Assembly: GCF_020687765.1 (NCBI RefSeq)
Contig: NZ_JAJEWJ010000001.1
Location: forward strand, 248,001-312,000
Direction: 5' to 3'
DNA length: 64,000 bases
From: Sphingobacterium sp. FBM7-1
Lineage (GTDB): Bacteria; Bacteroidota; Bacteroidia; Sphingobacteriales; Sphingobacteriaceae
How positions within the stretch are numbered: position 1 is the stretch's first letter; every line of letters starts with the position of its first letter. The notes beneath the pieces were generated by a model. It saw only the letters and a list, made by a program, of their open reading frames with translations, did not search any database and was not told the origin of the DNA. Below, piece by piece: positions 55,079 through 63,780 of this stretch. Made by a program: the position numbers and the translations under genes.

Positions 55079-56212
55079 TTGGGAAAAATATTTTTAACGT
55101 GGGCGCTGTCGCTCGCTACATTATTATTATACGCGCAAAGTGATTCCATCTCCTCGGCGCGACCGCCGAAGAATCCGCTGATCATCGAATTGGAGATGGA
55201 AAATGGAGGTATATTGGCGGCGAAAGATATTCGCAGAACTACATTTGAAAGTGCATATTACAACGGGATCAACCTGAAAGTTGGCTGGAAAATACAAAAG
55301 TCGGATGATGTATATTTCACGCTATATAACAATCCTATATATGGGATCGGGTTTTATAGTAGCACGTTTAATACGGACATTATTGGAAGTCCTTACGCCA
55401 TATACGGATTTATGCAATCCCCTTTCGGAAATTTAAAAAAGAAGTACTGGAGTTTCGACTACCGAATTGGACTTGGTATTTCTGGTAACTTCAAACCTTA
55501 TGATCCCGAAACTAATCCTCTGAATGTCGTTATTGGTGCGAAGAATAATGTATTTATCGACTTAGGTATACGAAGCCAATATAAAATTAGCCCCAACTGG
55601 CGGGTAGGCCTAGGTCTAGCCTATCATCACTTTTCGAACGGGGCCCTCCGCCTGCCCAACAAAGGCGTTAATCTTGTCCCGATAACTGCTTCTGTTACCT
55701 ATCAGCCAAACGGACATAGTATCCTACCTGATAGAAGCAACATAACACCTTATCCCGACAAAATTCTTTATCATATCAACTATGGTATTGGATGGAAGCA
55801 ATTGGATAAAGATAAAGACGAGCGTTTTTTAAAGACAACTTTAGGTGCATACGCGAGTAAACATGTGTCACACAAATGGCGAGTTGGAGCTGGCGTCGAT
55901 TTATTTTACTCCGATTCTGGAAACTACGATGAAATCGCGGGGGATGATAGTGGTAAACTAAGCGCTAAACTATCAGGTGGCCCCTCCTTTTATTTGGTGC
56001 ACGTATTAACGCGCAGACTGGTACTGAACGGAAATATTGGATACTATATTCATAAACGAAGTTTTAACGGAGAAATCAACCATATCTTTTTAAGAGCGGG
56101 TGCGCGGTATTACGTATATAAAGACTTTAATGCCGGTATTTCCATTAAAGCACACAAAGGAAAAGCCGACTTTATCGAATGGACGGTAGGCTATACGTTT
56201 AATAGAGATTAG
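55079..56212 (+). CDS. PagL-like lipid A deacylase (acyloxyacyl hydrolase)
   Basis: A 377-residue outer-membrane barrel with a signal peptide (about 1-19, ending LLYAQ). The segment YHHFSNGALRLPNKGVN matches the PagL catalytic His-x-Ser motif, in a beta-strand context. PagL removes a 3-O-acyl chain from lipid A. The protein is longer than classical PagL (~150-190 residues), with a C-terminal barrel of unknown role. The start codon is TTG, supported by GAGG 5-8 nt upstream and the promoter; no in-frame ATG gives a signal peptide. Confidence 0.78.
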   Translation: MGKIFLTWALSLATLLLYAQSDSISSARPPKNPLIIELEMENGGILAAKDIRRTTFESAYYNGINLKVGWKIQKSDDVYFTLYNNPIYGIGFYSSTFNTDIIGSPYAIYGFMQSPFGNLKKKYWSFDYRIGLGISGNFKPYDPETNPLNVVIGAKNNVFIDLGIRSQYKISPNWRVGLGLAYHHFSNGALRLPNKGVNLVPITASVTYQPNGHSILPDRSNITPYPDKILYHINYGIGWKQLDKDKDERFLKTTLGAYASKHVSHKWRVGAGVDLFYSDSGNYDEIAGDDSGKLSAKLSGGPSFYLVHVLTRRLVLNGNIGYYIHKRSFNGEINHIFLRAGARYYVYKDFNAGISIKAHKGKADFIEWTVGYTFNRD

Positions 56213-56229
56213 CTTCTTTTTCCTTGACG

Positions 56230-56390
56230 AAAAAGAAACAAAAAGTCAAGACTTGCTTTGTTCCGCTACCTTTACTAATCTATTCCTAAACAGCATGGAA
56301 CTCGCTTTGCTCAGACAACATGCTGTTTTTAACGGAATAGCCTGCGTAAAGCTGGCCGCGCTGCGGAACAAAGCTAGGTCATTTTAGCCC
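56230..56390. repeat. Nested inverted-repeat element, non-coding
   Basis: Outer arms GCTTTGTTCCGC (56255-56266) and GCGGAACAAAGC (56363-56374) enclose an inner imperfect hairpin whose arms are CTATTCC..AACAGCATG (56280-56297) and its complement (56319-56340). Between them lies GGAACTCGCTTTGCTCAGAC, a phrase of the sort seen in intergenic repeats of this phylum (my recollection). No gene is present from 56213 to 56563. Confidence 0.6.
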
Positions 56391-56456
56391 GCATAACTAC
56401 GTATCAATATAAAACGCTTTGCTCACGTATTACACAAATCCTAATTAACAATAAAT

Positions 56457-56498
56457 GTCGCTTTGGATATTTTACATTTGTAAAATATCCAAAGCGAC
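56457..56498. repeat. Perfect 20-bp palindrome (shared palindromic element, copy 2)
   Basis: GTCGCTTTGGATATTTTACA (56457-56476) and its exact complement (56479-56498) are separated by TT. The GTCGCTTyGGATATTT part is shared with the arm at 7005. No T-run follows on either side, so a terminator is unlikely. Confidence 0.8.
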
Positions 56499-56563
56499 TA
56501 GATTATGAATATGTGTGTATTTTGGTGTTTGATTCCCTTCACAGGGAAAAGAACAAACAAAAA

Positions 56564-57181
56564 TTACATAACAAGTTTCCCAATGCTTTTCGCCAGATTT
56601 CTATCTACGGTGATATAACCCGGATAGTAGATATTACTATTCCCAATTTTGATAGACGGTTTTATTTTGAGCACAAGAAACCCCTCACCTTTTCTCGTAA
56701 AAAGTTCGTTTAATACGTTTTCTACTCCATTTTCCTTTGCTGTACCGAAAATATTAGCTTTAAAGGTTAATGGCACAACCGTACTTTCTCCTGTTGATAA
56801 GTGTAGATTCTCATCTACCGTACCCTCGAACATGGGCTTTCCTTGAATTTCGATCAGATATTTAAAGGAATTAATTTTGGTCGTCGTGGTAGTCGGGTTG
56901 CTCACTTTCATGTTAATTCGAGCTTCTAGCGGCAGATCCTGACGTAACATGGCCACGGCTATTCCTGGAAGAGCACTGATGTTCACACCGTCTTTACCCG
57001 TAAAACTGTCCATATTACGACCAGCTAAGCGGACGTCCTGCAACGACTCGACCGTATAGTTAAACTTAGAAAGCGCATCAATCTGATTCTTGTTTATCGC
57101 ACAACCTGTTAACAACAATCCTACAAGCACGCAGCATAGGATACTGATATTTGTTCTTTTATTCATAGCCAATTTATTCAT
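56564..57181 (-). CDS. LEA14-like lipoprotein
   Basis: A 205-residue protein with a lipoprotein signal ending LLLTGCAIN (lipobox LTGC). The following domain, with PLEARINMKVSNPTTTTTKI and GESTVVPLTFKANIF, resembles the LEA type 2 (LEA14/WHy) beta fold. Role unknown, possibly stress-related or structural in the envelope. It lies directly after the next upstream gene (0-nt gap), forming a two-gene operon. Confidence 0.75.
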   Translation of the reverse strand: MNKLAMNKRTNISILCCVLVGLLLTGCAINKNQIDALSKFNYTVESLQDVRLAGRNMDSFTGKDGVNISALPGIAVAMLRQDLPLEARINMKVSNPTTTTTKINSFKYLIEIQGKPMFEGTVDENLHLSTGESTVVPLTFKANIFGTAKENGVENVLNELFTRKGEGFLVLKIKPSIKIGNSNIYYPGYITVDRNLAKSIGKLVM

Positions 57182-57934
57182 TTAATTGTTTTTTCCACCA
57201 AAATTATACGTTAACCCTAATGTAAATACAGCGTTACCCGCTTTTAAGTAATTGTTGTTTACGACGTTGATATTGAACCCGTTTGTATACTGTATCTGCA
57301 GACCTTTATTCAACTCCATGCGTGTATAAAAAAGCGGTTCAATAAACAAAGCTTCCTCCATGGGACGCGCTACATCATTAATTGTAAAATCTCGCATCGC
57401 TACACGGTTAGCACGAATAGCCGTTCCATAATTCAAGATACGTGGCTTACCAAACAGATTAAGTTTCCGTTTTCGCCTAGACGAGTAATTTATCTGGACG
57501 AAAATTTTATCGAAATCCATCACTCTTGTCTCGACAGGCATCATGCCCGTTGTGGACGCCCTCCGATCTACTTGCGTAGAAGACCCTATGCCATAACCTG
57601 CATATATTTCCAGTATCTGCCGTTTTTCTTTGCCCACCTTCGTGAAGTAACCAAGACCGCCCTCTAATAAATGCTGATTAAAAAGCTCACTCCTATTATT
57701 ATCTTCCTGCTGCTTAATATAAGAGCCATTCGCGATAACCGCTATATGATTCCCTACAGCTAAACCAATATTTCCACTCAAATTTCCTTTTACATTGCTA
57801 TGAGCCGCTACATGCATCTCTCCTTTTCCCTGAAACATTGGAGTTGCTGGCACATTGGGCATATAAATAGAATTACAGGAAGAGCAAATTAAAACAAACA
57901 GCGAGATGGCAACGTATAAAAATCGATAATACAT
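57182..57934 (-). CDS. Lipoprotein with beta-barrel-like domain, unknown function
   Basis: A 250-residue protein with signal and lipobox (ICSSC). The remainder has repeated amphipathic strands and ends AVFTLGLTYNFGG, typical of outer-membrane proteins. Function unknown. Its stop abuts the start of the LEA14-like gene, so they are co-translated. Confidence 0.75.
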   Translation of the reverse strand: MYYRFLYVAISLFVLICSSCNSIYMPNVPATPMFQGKGEMHVAAHSNVKGNLSGNIGLAVGNHIAVIANGSYIKQQEDNNRSELFNQHLLEGGLGYFTKVGKEKRQILEIYAGYGIGSSTQVDRRASTTGMMPVETRVMDFDKIFVQINYSSRRKRKLNLFGKPRILNYGTAIRANRVAMRDFTINDVARPMEEALFIEPLFYTRMELNKGLQIQYTNGFNINVVNNNYLKAGNAVFTLGLTYNFGGKNN

Positions 57935-57969
57935 AAGTAATTTTTCTTCTTATGCAATAATCACCTAAA

Positions 57970-58812
57970 TTATTGTGCCAAAATTAGTCCAGCCCTTTCT
58001 AATTCTATCTGCATTTCCTGTTGGAGTTTTAAAGCCTCTTCACGGGCTCTTTCCGCGAAGTCTTTTCCGTCAGATGCATAAATAATACCGCGTGTACTGT
58101 TTACTAAAAGTCCGCAGTCCTTATTCATTCCGTATTGGCACACCTCCTGCAAAGAACCTCCTTGGGCACCGACACCCGGCACCAACAAGAAGTGATCAGG
58201 CACACGCTGTCGCACTTTCGTAAATGCTTCACCACGGGTCGCCCCTACCACAAACATGGTGTTATCCGGTGTACCCCATTCTTTCACCTTATCCAGTACA
58301 TACTCAAACAGCTCTACCCCAACTTCATTCCTAAAGTTTTGAAAATCTTTACTCCCCGGATTAGATGTCAATGCCAATACAATGGACCATTTCTCGGCGA
58401 TATCGAGAAACGGCACAACCGAATCACTACCCATATAAGGTGCGATGGTGATTGCGTCAAATCCTAAGCCTGATACCTCTTGATCAAAGAAAGCTTTTGC
58501 ATAGCGAGTCGAAGTATTCCCGATATCCCCCCGCTTCGCATCGGCGATACTCAAACATTCTTTAGGTAGTATTTCCCATGTCTTTTGCAAGGATTGCCAC
58601 CCTTTAGCGCCGTAACATTCGTAGAAAGCAATATTAGGTTTATACGCGACACACAAGTCTTCCGTGGCTTCAATAATCGCTTTATTGAAAGAAAATATCG
58701 GATCCTCATCATCCAAAAGATGTTGGGGTATTTTGGCGATATCCGTATCCAAACCCACACATAAAAAGCTTTTTTTTGTTTTAATCTGCTGAATTAATGC
58801 TGCTCTGGTCAT
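57970..58812 (-). CDS. pyrF: Orotidine-5'-phosphate decarboxylase
   Basis: A 280-residue enzyme that makes UMP. The [12 protein letters not shown] opening, the catalytic [11 protein letters not shown] and [11 protein letters not shown] are hallmarks. Length and [10 protein letters not shown] fit the longer PyrF type. It lies 2 nt after a TlpA-like gene on the same strand, in an unrelated operon. Confidence 0.96.
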   Translation of the reverse strand: MTRAALIQQIKTKKSFLCVGLDTDIAKIPQHLLDDEDPIFSFNKAIIEATEDLCVAYKPNIAFYECYGAKGWQSLQKTWEILPKECLSIADAKRGDIGNTSTRYAKAFFDQEVSGLGFDAITIAPYMGSDSVVPFLDIAEKWSIVLALTSNPGSKDFQNFRNEVGVELFEYVLDKVKEWGTPDNTMFVVGATRGEAFTKVRQRVPDHFLLVPGVGAQGGSLQEVCQYGMNKDCGLLVNSTRGIIYASDGKDFAERAREEALKLQQEMQIELERAGLILAQ

Positions 58813-58814
58813 GC

Positions 58815-59417
58815 TTATTTTTGGGTTAATTCTAACATAAAATCGGACACCTCTGTCCGGGAATAATCTGCCATACCCTCATGACGAGCGGCAATTTTTC
58901 CTGTTTTATCTAAAATAACGGTTGTCGGAATAGCTCCGCCCAACCATTCGCCAGGAATTTGACTTTCTGGATAATATATTGGTAAATCCATATCCCCTTT
59001 CAACATAAAGTCGCGCGCTTTCTCTTTTTCACCTTCAATTTCCACCAAAAGGAAAGCGACCTGATCATTATCCTTAAATTTATCCTTCAAAACTTGGATA
59101 GAAGGCATTTCCGCTTTACATGGCGGACACCACGTCGCCCAAAAATTTAAAAAAACGACTTTTCCTTTTAAATCGTGTATACTCACTACGTGACCATTAT
59201 CATCCGAAAAGGCGACGCCAGCATAATCACTTAACAGGGTGCCCTCGTCCTCTGCAGGCGTATTTGTAGCTTCCGAAGTTTCCAATTTAGGCTTAAATAA
59301 ACCAATTTTCATCAAACCCTGTTGTACCCACACACGTCCACTAGGCAACAGCAATAAAATAATCAGTCCGGCAAAAATAATATTGCCTATGATCTTCCAG
59401 GCTTTCTTTTTATTCAT
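58815..59417 (-). CDS. TlpA-like membrane-anchored thioredoxin
   Basis: A 200-residue protein with one N-terminal helix (about 10-28) and a periplasmic thioredoxin domain whose active site is WCPPC in [14 protein letters not shown]. It reduces or exchanges disulfides in the envelope, for example for cytochrome c maturation, but the partner is unknown. It precedes pyrF by 2 nt. Confidence 0.92.
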   Translation of the reverse strand: MNKKKAWKIIGNIIFAGLIILLLLPSGRVWVQQGLMKIGLFKPKLETSEATNTPAEDEGTLLSDYAGVAFSDDNGHVVSIHDLKGKVVFLNFWATWCPPCKAEMPSIQVLKDKFKDNDQVAFLLVEIEGEKEKARDFMLKGDMDLPIYYPESQIPGEWLGGAIPTTVILDKTGKIAARHEGMADYSRTEVSDFMLELTQK

Positions 59418-59431
59418 TACAAGCTCCGCTT

Positions 59432-60175
59432 TTAACTATCAAACTTATCCAATAATTTCAACAAGGTAGCGAAATCTTTCGGGTATGGGGCTTCAAAATG
59501 GTATTCTTTGCCTTCAATGGTGAACCGGATCTGATGTGCATGTAACGCAAAACGTTTCATAACTGGCAGTTCCTCTTCCCCTTTGGCTATCGTAAAACCT
59601 CTCTTTTTTATTTGCGACAAATAAACCGGTTTGCCTCCATACATCTCATCGCCTACGATAGCCGCACGCTGCGTAGCAAGATGGATACGAATTTGGTGCA
59701 TTCTACCCGTAATTGGTTTACATTCTACCAACGTATAATGCCTAAAGTATCGCAGCGAGTTAAAAACCGTTTCGGCCGGCTTTCCATTAGCGCGATCGAT
59801 CGAAACATTTTTGTTCCCTTGATTTAAGATAGGCAAATTAACTTGGAGGTTGGTAAAGGTGTGTGTACCGCCAATAATAGCATGGTAAATTTTATCTACA
59901 CGCCTACGTTCAAATTCAATAGAGACTAAACGATACGTCTCCGGATTTTTAGCTAAAAGCAATAGTCCAGACGTATCCTTATCCAAACGGTGACACACTT
60001 GTGTATCCGGATGATATTTTTTTGCAAGACGTAAAATATTCACTTCGTCACCACTCCTATTATCCAGGGAAGCTACAAAAGGAGGCTTATTAATAACAAT
60101 AAGGCTATCGTCTTCAAAAAGAATCAGATCTTGAAATTTGGGAAATTTAAATAAACGATTGTCGCGTTTTTGCAT
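59432..60175 (-). CDS. RluA-family pseudouridine synthase
   Basis: A 247-residue RNA modification enzyme. The catalytic motif HRLDKDTSGLLLLAKN (about residues 61-76) carries the Asp, and KPITGRMHQIRIHLA is the second family motif. There is no N-terminal S4 domain. Which rRNA or tRNA uridine is modified cannot be told. The TlpA-like gene follows after 14 nt. Confidence 0.93.
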   Translation of the reverse strand: MQKRDNRLFKFPKFQDLILFEDDSLIVINKPPFVASLDNRSGDEVNILRLAKKYHPDTQVCHRLDKDTSGLLLLAKNPETYRLVSIEFERRRVDKIYHAIIGGTHTFTNLQVNLPILNQGNKNVSIDRANGKPAETVFNSLRYFRHYTLVECKPITGRMHQIRIHLATQRAAIVGDEMYGGKPVYLSQIKKRGFTIAKGEEELPVMKRFALHAHQIRFTIEGKEYHFEAPYPKDFATLLKLLDKFDS

Positions 60176-60229
60176 AGAGGCAAAAATACAGAAATACCTT
60201 TAACATCCTCGAGTTCTATAACTTTTTAT

Positions 60230-60237
60230 TAGCTTTG
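60230..60237 (+). promoter_or_regulatory. Putative -7 element of panB
   Basis: TAGCTTTG matches TAnnTTTG, 19 nt before the panB ATG. No TTG lies at the usual spacing, so support is partial. Confidence 0.35.
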
Positions 60238-60256
60238 TTTCTTTAAACTACAAGCA

Positions 60257-61072
60257 ATGTCAGTAAACAAGATCATCAAACGAGTAACCACGAGCACGGT
60301 TTTAGCCATGAAGGCGAACGGAGAAAAAGTTAGTATGCTCACCGCTTATGATTATTCGACCGCGCGTGCGTTGGACGAAGCTGGTATCGACGTATTGTTG
60401 GTAGGTGATTCTGCTGCAAATGTTTTTGCAGGCTATGAAACTACCTTACCCATAACTTTAGATCACATGATATACCACGCTAGTGCAGTGGTTAGAGGGG
60501 CTAAACGTGCGCTTGTACTTGTGGATCTTCCATTTGGAGAATATCAGGGCACACCGGAGGACGCTTTTAAATCTGCAGTACGAATGATGAAGGAATCAGG
60601 AGCACACGCCCTTAAACTTGAAGGTGGTATTGAGATTTTGGAAAACATCAAGAAGATTATTGATGCCGGTATTCCGGTTTGCGGACATTTAGGTCTTACA
60701 CCACAATCAATTAATAAATTCGGCACCTTTGGTGTCCGGGCAAAAGAGGAGGCTGAAGCAGAGAAACTAAAGTCAGATGCTCTAGCCCTTCAAGAAATTG
60801 GCTGCTTTGCAGTAGTATTAGAAAAAATTCCTGCAGCGCTCGCGCAAGAAGTCAGCCAATCCCTCACCATTCCGACCATCGGTATCGGTGCCGGCAACGG
60901 ATGTGATGGTCAAGTACTCGTTGTTAACGATATGCTTGGATTTACGAAGGATTTCAAACCCAAATTTTTGCGTCGGTATATGGAAATGTATGAGAATATC
61001 GTTGAGGCCGCCGCTAGTTATACCGCAGACGTGAAATCCGGCAATTACCCAAATGAATCGGAGCAATATTAA
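60257..61072 (+). CDS. panB: 3-methyl-2-oxobutanoate hydroxymethyltransferase
   Basis: A 271-residue TIM-barrel enzyme that makes ketopantoate from 2-oxoisovalerate and methylenetetrahydrofolate, the first step to pantothenate and CoA. Motifs are MLTAYDYSTARALDEAGIDV, LLVGDSAANVFAGYETTLPI and LKLEGGIEILENI; the metal residues (Asp, Asp, Glu) are in place. Complete. Confidence 0.96.
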   Translation: MSVNKIIKRVTTSTVLAMKANGEKVSMLTAYDYSTARALDEAGIDVLLVGDSAANVFAGYETTLPITLDHMIYHASAVVRGAKRALVLVDLPFGEYQGTPEDAFKSAVRMMKESGAHALKLEGGIEILENIKKIIDAGIPVCGHLGLTPQSINKFGTFGVRAKEEAEAEKLKSDALALQEIGCFAVVLEKIPAALAQEVSQSLTIPTIGIGAGNGCDGQVLVVNDMLGFTKDFKPKFLRRYMEMYENIVEAAASYTADVKSGNYPNESEQY

Positions 61073-61084
61073 AGCAGATGCTTG

Positions 61085-61699
61085 ATGAAAATATTTATTA
61101 TTATCGCTTTAATAGGATTTTTGATCTATCTCATTGCTAGAAGATTTTTATCCGTAAACACTGTCGAAACCTCCGTCGTCCGAGCGAATTATCGACAATA
61201 TTTCGTAGCCATAGATACCTCCCCCAAGTTAATCCGACGGGTGACCCAAAGCACGATTCGAACTGTCGGAATAGGCTTTATCTTACTTTTAGTAACATTA
61301 GTTTTGGGAATGAAAATCAAGATTTTATGGATACTTATTCCATTAAGTCTTTATCTAATCGGTCAGTTTTTCGTATATATCAATCACCTGAAATATACGA
61401 AAGACCAGCGAATCTATTTTAACACAGAAACTTACGAAGTTTTAGTTGACTATATTAAAGAGCAATCGTTATCTTTTAATTTAATGCGAGATATCGTAGC
61501 AGTATCTGAGATAAAGTCGGTTCAAAAAAACCGAGAGACGCTTTTTGGTTATTATAAACTTCAGGTAAAGCAAGGCGCGACGGTTGTTATCCCCTATTTA
61601 ATCGAACAACATGAAAATGACGCAAACCGCTTGTTTTTTCAATACCTGAATGAAAACTTTAAGATTGAAGTTGAAAGTAAATTATTTCCGATCATCTAA
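61085..61699 (+). CDS. Membrane protein of unknown function
   Basis: A 204-residue protein with an N-terminal helix (FIIIALIGFLIYLIARRFL) and a central hydrophobic pair (about 70-110). The C-terminal half is soluble. ATG at 61085 is favoured over the TTG one codon upstream. It follows panB by 12 nt. No family recognised. Confidence 0.7.
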   Translation: MKIFIIIALIGFLIYLIARRFLSVNTVETSVVRANYRQYFVAIDTSPKLIRRVTQSTIRTVGIGFILLLVTLVLGMKIKILWILIPLSLYLIGQFFVYINHLKYTKDQRIYFNTETYEVLVDYIKEQSLSFNLMRDIVAVSEIKSVQKNRETLFGYYKLQVKQGATVVIPYLIEQHENDANRLFFQYLNENFKIEVESKLFPII

Positions 61700-61702
61700 G
61701 GA

Positions 61703-62701
61703 TTAATCATTAATCGCGCGCCAGATCATATCCTTCAATTGCTGGACATTTTTACCCGAAACAGAAGAAATAAAAATAGCAGCTATCCCTTTAGGTAAAG
61801 TTTCCGCCATCTCCGCCTCCAACTCCTCATCAAGCATATCCGATTTCGTAATGGCCAATAAACGAGGTTTGTCCATTAACTCGGGGTTGTAAGCCGTCAA
61901 TTCATTCAGCAAAATATCATATTCCTCTGCGAGGCTACGATCAGTATCTGCCGGAATCATAAATAACAGCACCGCATTGCGCTCAATATGGCGTAAAAAA
62001 CGATGTCCGAGGCCTTTGCCTTGGGAGGCGCCTTCGATAATGCCCGGAATATCAGCCATCACGAATGACTTGTTATCACGATAAGCTACAATCCCCAGAT
62101 TAGGCACTAACGTTGTAAAAGGATAATCTGCAATTTCCGGCTTTGCGGCCGAAACTACCGATAATAAGGTCGATTTCCCCGCATTTGGAAAGCCGACTAA
62201 CCCCACATCGGCCAACACCTTCAGTTCTAAAATAATCCATTGCTCTTGCCCAGGCAAACCTGGTTGTGCAAAACGTGGCGTCTGTTGGGTAGGAGATTTA
62301 AAGTGCCAGTTGCCTAAGCCTCCCTTTCCACCAGGAGTCAATATCTTGGTTTCTCCATCCTCGGTAATGTCAAATAGGATTTCACCCGTTTCAGCGTCCT
62401 TCGCGACCGTTCCCAAAGGCACTTCTAAGACCTCATCTTTTCCGTCAGCACCCGTGCGTAATGCGCTTAAGCCCGGCCCGCCGTTGGCCGCAATGATATG
62501 TTTACGATATTTTAAATGGAGCAACGTCCAATGTTGCGAAGAGCCTTTAAGAATGATATGACCTCCCCGGCCGCCATCCCCGCCATCGGGTCCGCCTTTG
62601 GCTGTAAATTTATCTCGATGTAAGTGAGCCGACCCCGATCCTCCATGGCCAGAGCGACAACACACCTTCACATAATCCACAAAATTTGAACCCTGAGCCA
62701 T
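61703..62701 (-). CDS. obgE: Obg GTPase
   Basis: A 332-residue GTPase that acts in 50S ribosome assembly and growth control. The glycine-rich Obg domain fills residues 1-158 ([18 protein letters not shown]). The G domain has [30 protein letters not shown] and TKSD. There is no C-terminal OCT extension. It follows adk on the same strand by 35 nt. Confidence 0.97.
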   Translation of the reverse strand: MAQGSNFVDYVKVCCRSGHGGSGSAHLHRDKFTAKGGPDGGDGGRGGHIILKGSSQHWTLLHLKYRKHIIAANGGPGLSALRTGADGKDEVLEVPLGTVAKDAETGEILFDITEDGETKILTPGGKGGLGNWHFKSPTQQTPRFAQPGLPGQEQWIILELKVLADVGLVGFPNAGKSTLLSVVSAAKPEIADYPFTTLVPNLGIVAYRDNKSFVMADIPGIIEGASQGKGLGHRFLRHIERNAVLLFMIPADTDRSLAEEYDILLNELTAYNPELMDKPRLLAITKSDMLDEELEAEMAETLPKGIAAIFISSVSGKNVQQLKDMIWRAIND

Positions 62702-62736
62702 ACCTTAAATACTATTACTTTATTATTTAGTAAAAA

Positions 62737-63306
62737 CTAATATTGATCAATAATTTCGGTCAAAGATTGAAAAATCACCTCAATATCACCGATACCGTTC
62801 ACTTTAGCTAACTTGCCCTGTTTTTCGTAAAAAGGCAAAACGTGAATCGTTTTGTTAAAGTATTCTTCTATACGTTTCGTCAACTTATCCGCCGCATCAT
62901 CCGCACGACCAGATATTTCCTGGCGTTTAGCGATACGTTGCTTCAATTCTTCTTCGGTAACATCCAAAGCCAATACGCCGGTGATTTGCTCATTGATCGA
63001 TTCCAAAAAAATGTCCAAAGCTTCCGCTTGCGCCACTGTACGCGGGAATCCATCAAAAATGAAACCTTTGGCTTGTGGATTTTTATTGATTTCCTCCTCC
63101 AGCATCGCAATCGTGATGGAATCCGGGACCAAGTTGCCATCCGCAATGATTTGGCTTACCTGCTGACCTAACGCAGTTTGGTTTTTGATATGTGCCCGAA
63201 ATATGTCGCCGGTGGAAATATGAACTAATTGGTATTTCTCAATGAGTTTTTCTGATTGGGTACCTTTTCCTGCACCAGGAGGACCAAATAAGACGAGGTT
63301 TAGCAT
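62737..63306 (-). CDS. adk: Adenylate kinase
   Basis: A 189-residue nucleotide kinase (AMP + ATP to 2 ADP). Walker A is LFGPPGAGKGTQSEKL (5-20), FDGFPRTVAQAEAL carries the AMP-binding Arg, and SGRADDAADKLTKR is the short LID without zinc ligands, normal for this phylum. It lies between the tRNA terminator and obgE. Confidence 0.97.
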   Translation of the reverse strand: MLNLVLFGPPGAGKGTQSEKLIEKYQLVHISTGDIFRAHIKNQTALGQQVSQIIADGNLVPDSITIAMLEEEINKNPQAKGFIFDGFPRTVAQAEALDIFLESINEQITGVLALDVTEEELKQRIAKRQEISGRADDAADKLTKRIEEYFNKTIHVLPFYEKQGKLAKVNGIGDIEVIFQSLTEIIDQY

Positions 63307-63322
63307 AAGTTGTTATTTTATG

Positions 63323-63360
63323 TTTAAAAAAAAGCCTAATCCCGATAAAGAATTAGGCTT
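63323..63360 (-). terminator. Terminator of the tRNA-Thr/tRNA-Arg unit
   Basis: A 9-bp stem (AAGCCTAAT / ATTAGGCTT) on the - strand follows the tRNA-Arg and is trailed by a run of U, ending the tRNA transcript before adk. Confidence 0.85.
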
Positions 63361-63366
63361 CACTTG

Positions 63367-63440
63367 TGCGCTCAAAGGGAGTCGAACCCCTAACCTCCTG
63401 ATCCGTAGTCAGGTGCTCTATCCAATTAAGCTATGAGCGC
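63367..63440 (-). tRNA. tRNA-Arg (anticodon ACG), copy 2
   Basis: A cloverleaf identical to the copy at 29842 except in the acceptor stem, which is GCGCTCA/TGAGCGC in place of GCGCTTG/CAAGCGC. The changed positions 6 and 7 keep pairing. Anticodon ACG, discriminator A. It lies 49 nt after tRNA-Thr in the same transcript. Confidence 0.97.
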
Positions 63441-63489
63441 GGCAACCAATACGTGAAGCTATATAGCCTACGTTGTTTTGGCTTTTTTG

Positions 63490-63562
<73 letters not shown>

Positions 63563-63584
63563 TTTTGAACCGTTTTCCGATTCA

Positions 63585-63621
63585 GTGATGCAAATATCAC
63601 GCTTCTCCGTCGATTATGCAA
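63585..63621 (-). promoter_or_regulatory. Promoter of the tRNA-Thr/tRNA-Arg unit
   Basis: On the - strand TTG (63621-63619) is followed after 20 bp by GATATTTG; the 14-nt core GATATTTGCATCAC (63598-63585) matches exactly the sequence before tRNA-Arg copy 1. Predicted start is about 20 nt before tRNA-Thr. Confidence 0.7.
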
Positions 63622-63780
63622 GTACTTTTTTAAAAAAACCACACATAAGCCATTTTGGCATTACATTTTATTATTAAACGACAAAATTTCCGAAATTCAA
63701 CTAAAAATCAAAAAGGCATTCAAATTGTTTAAAATATAACGACAACAAACACGTGGATAACGACTTAAAGGATTTTACAT

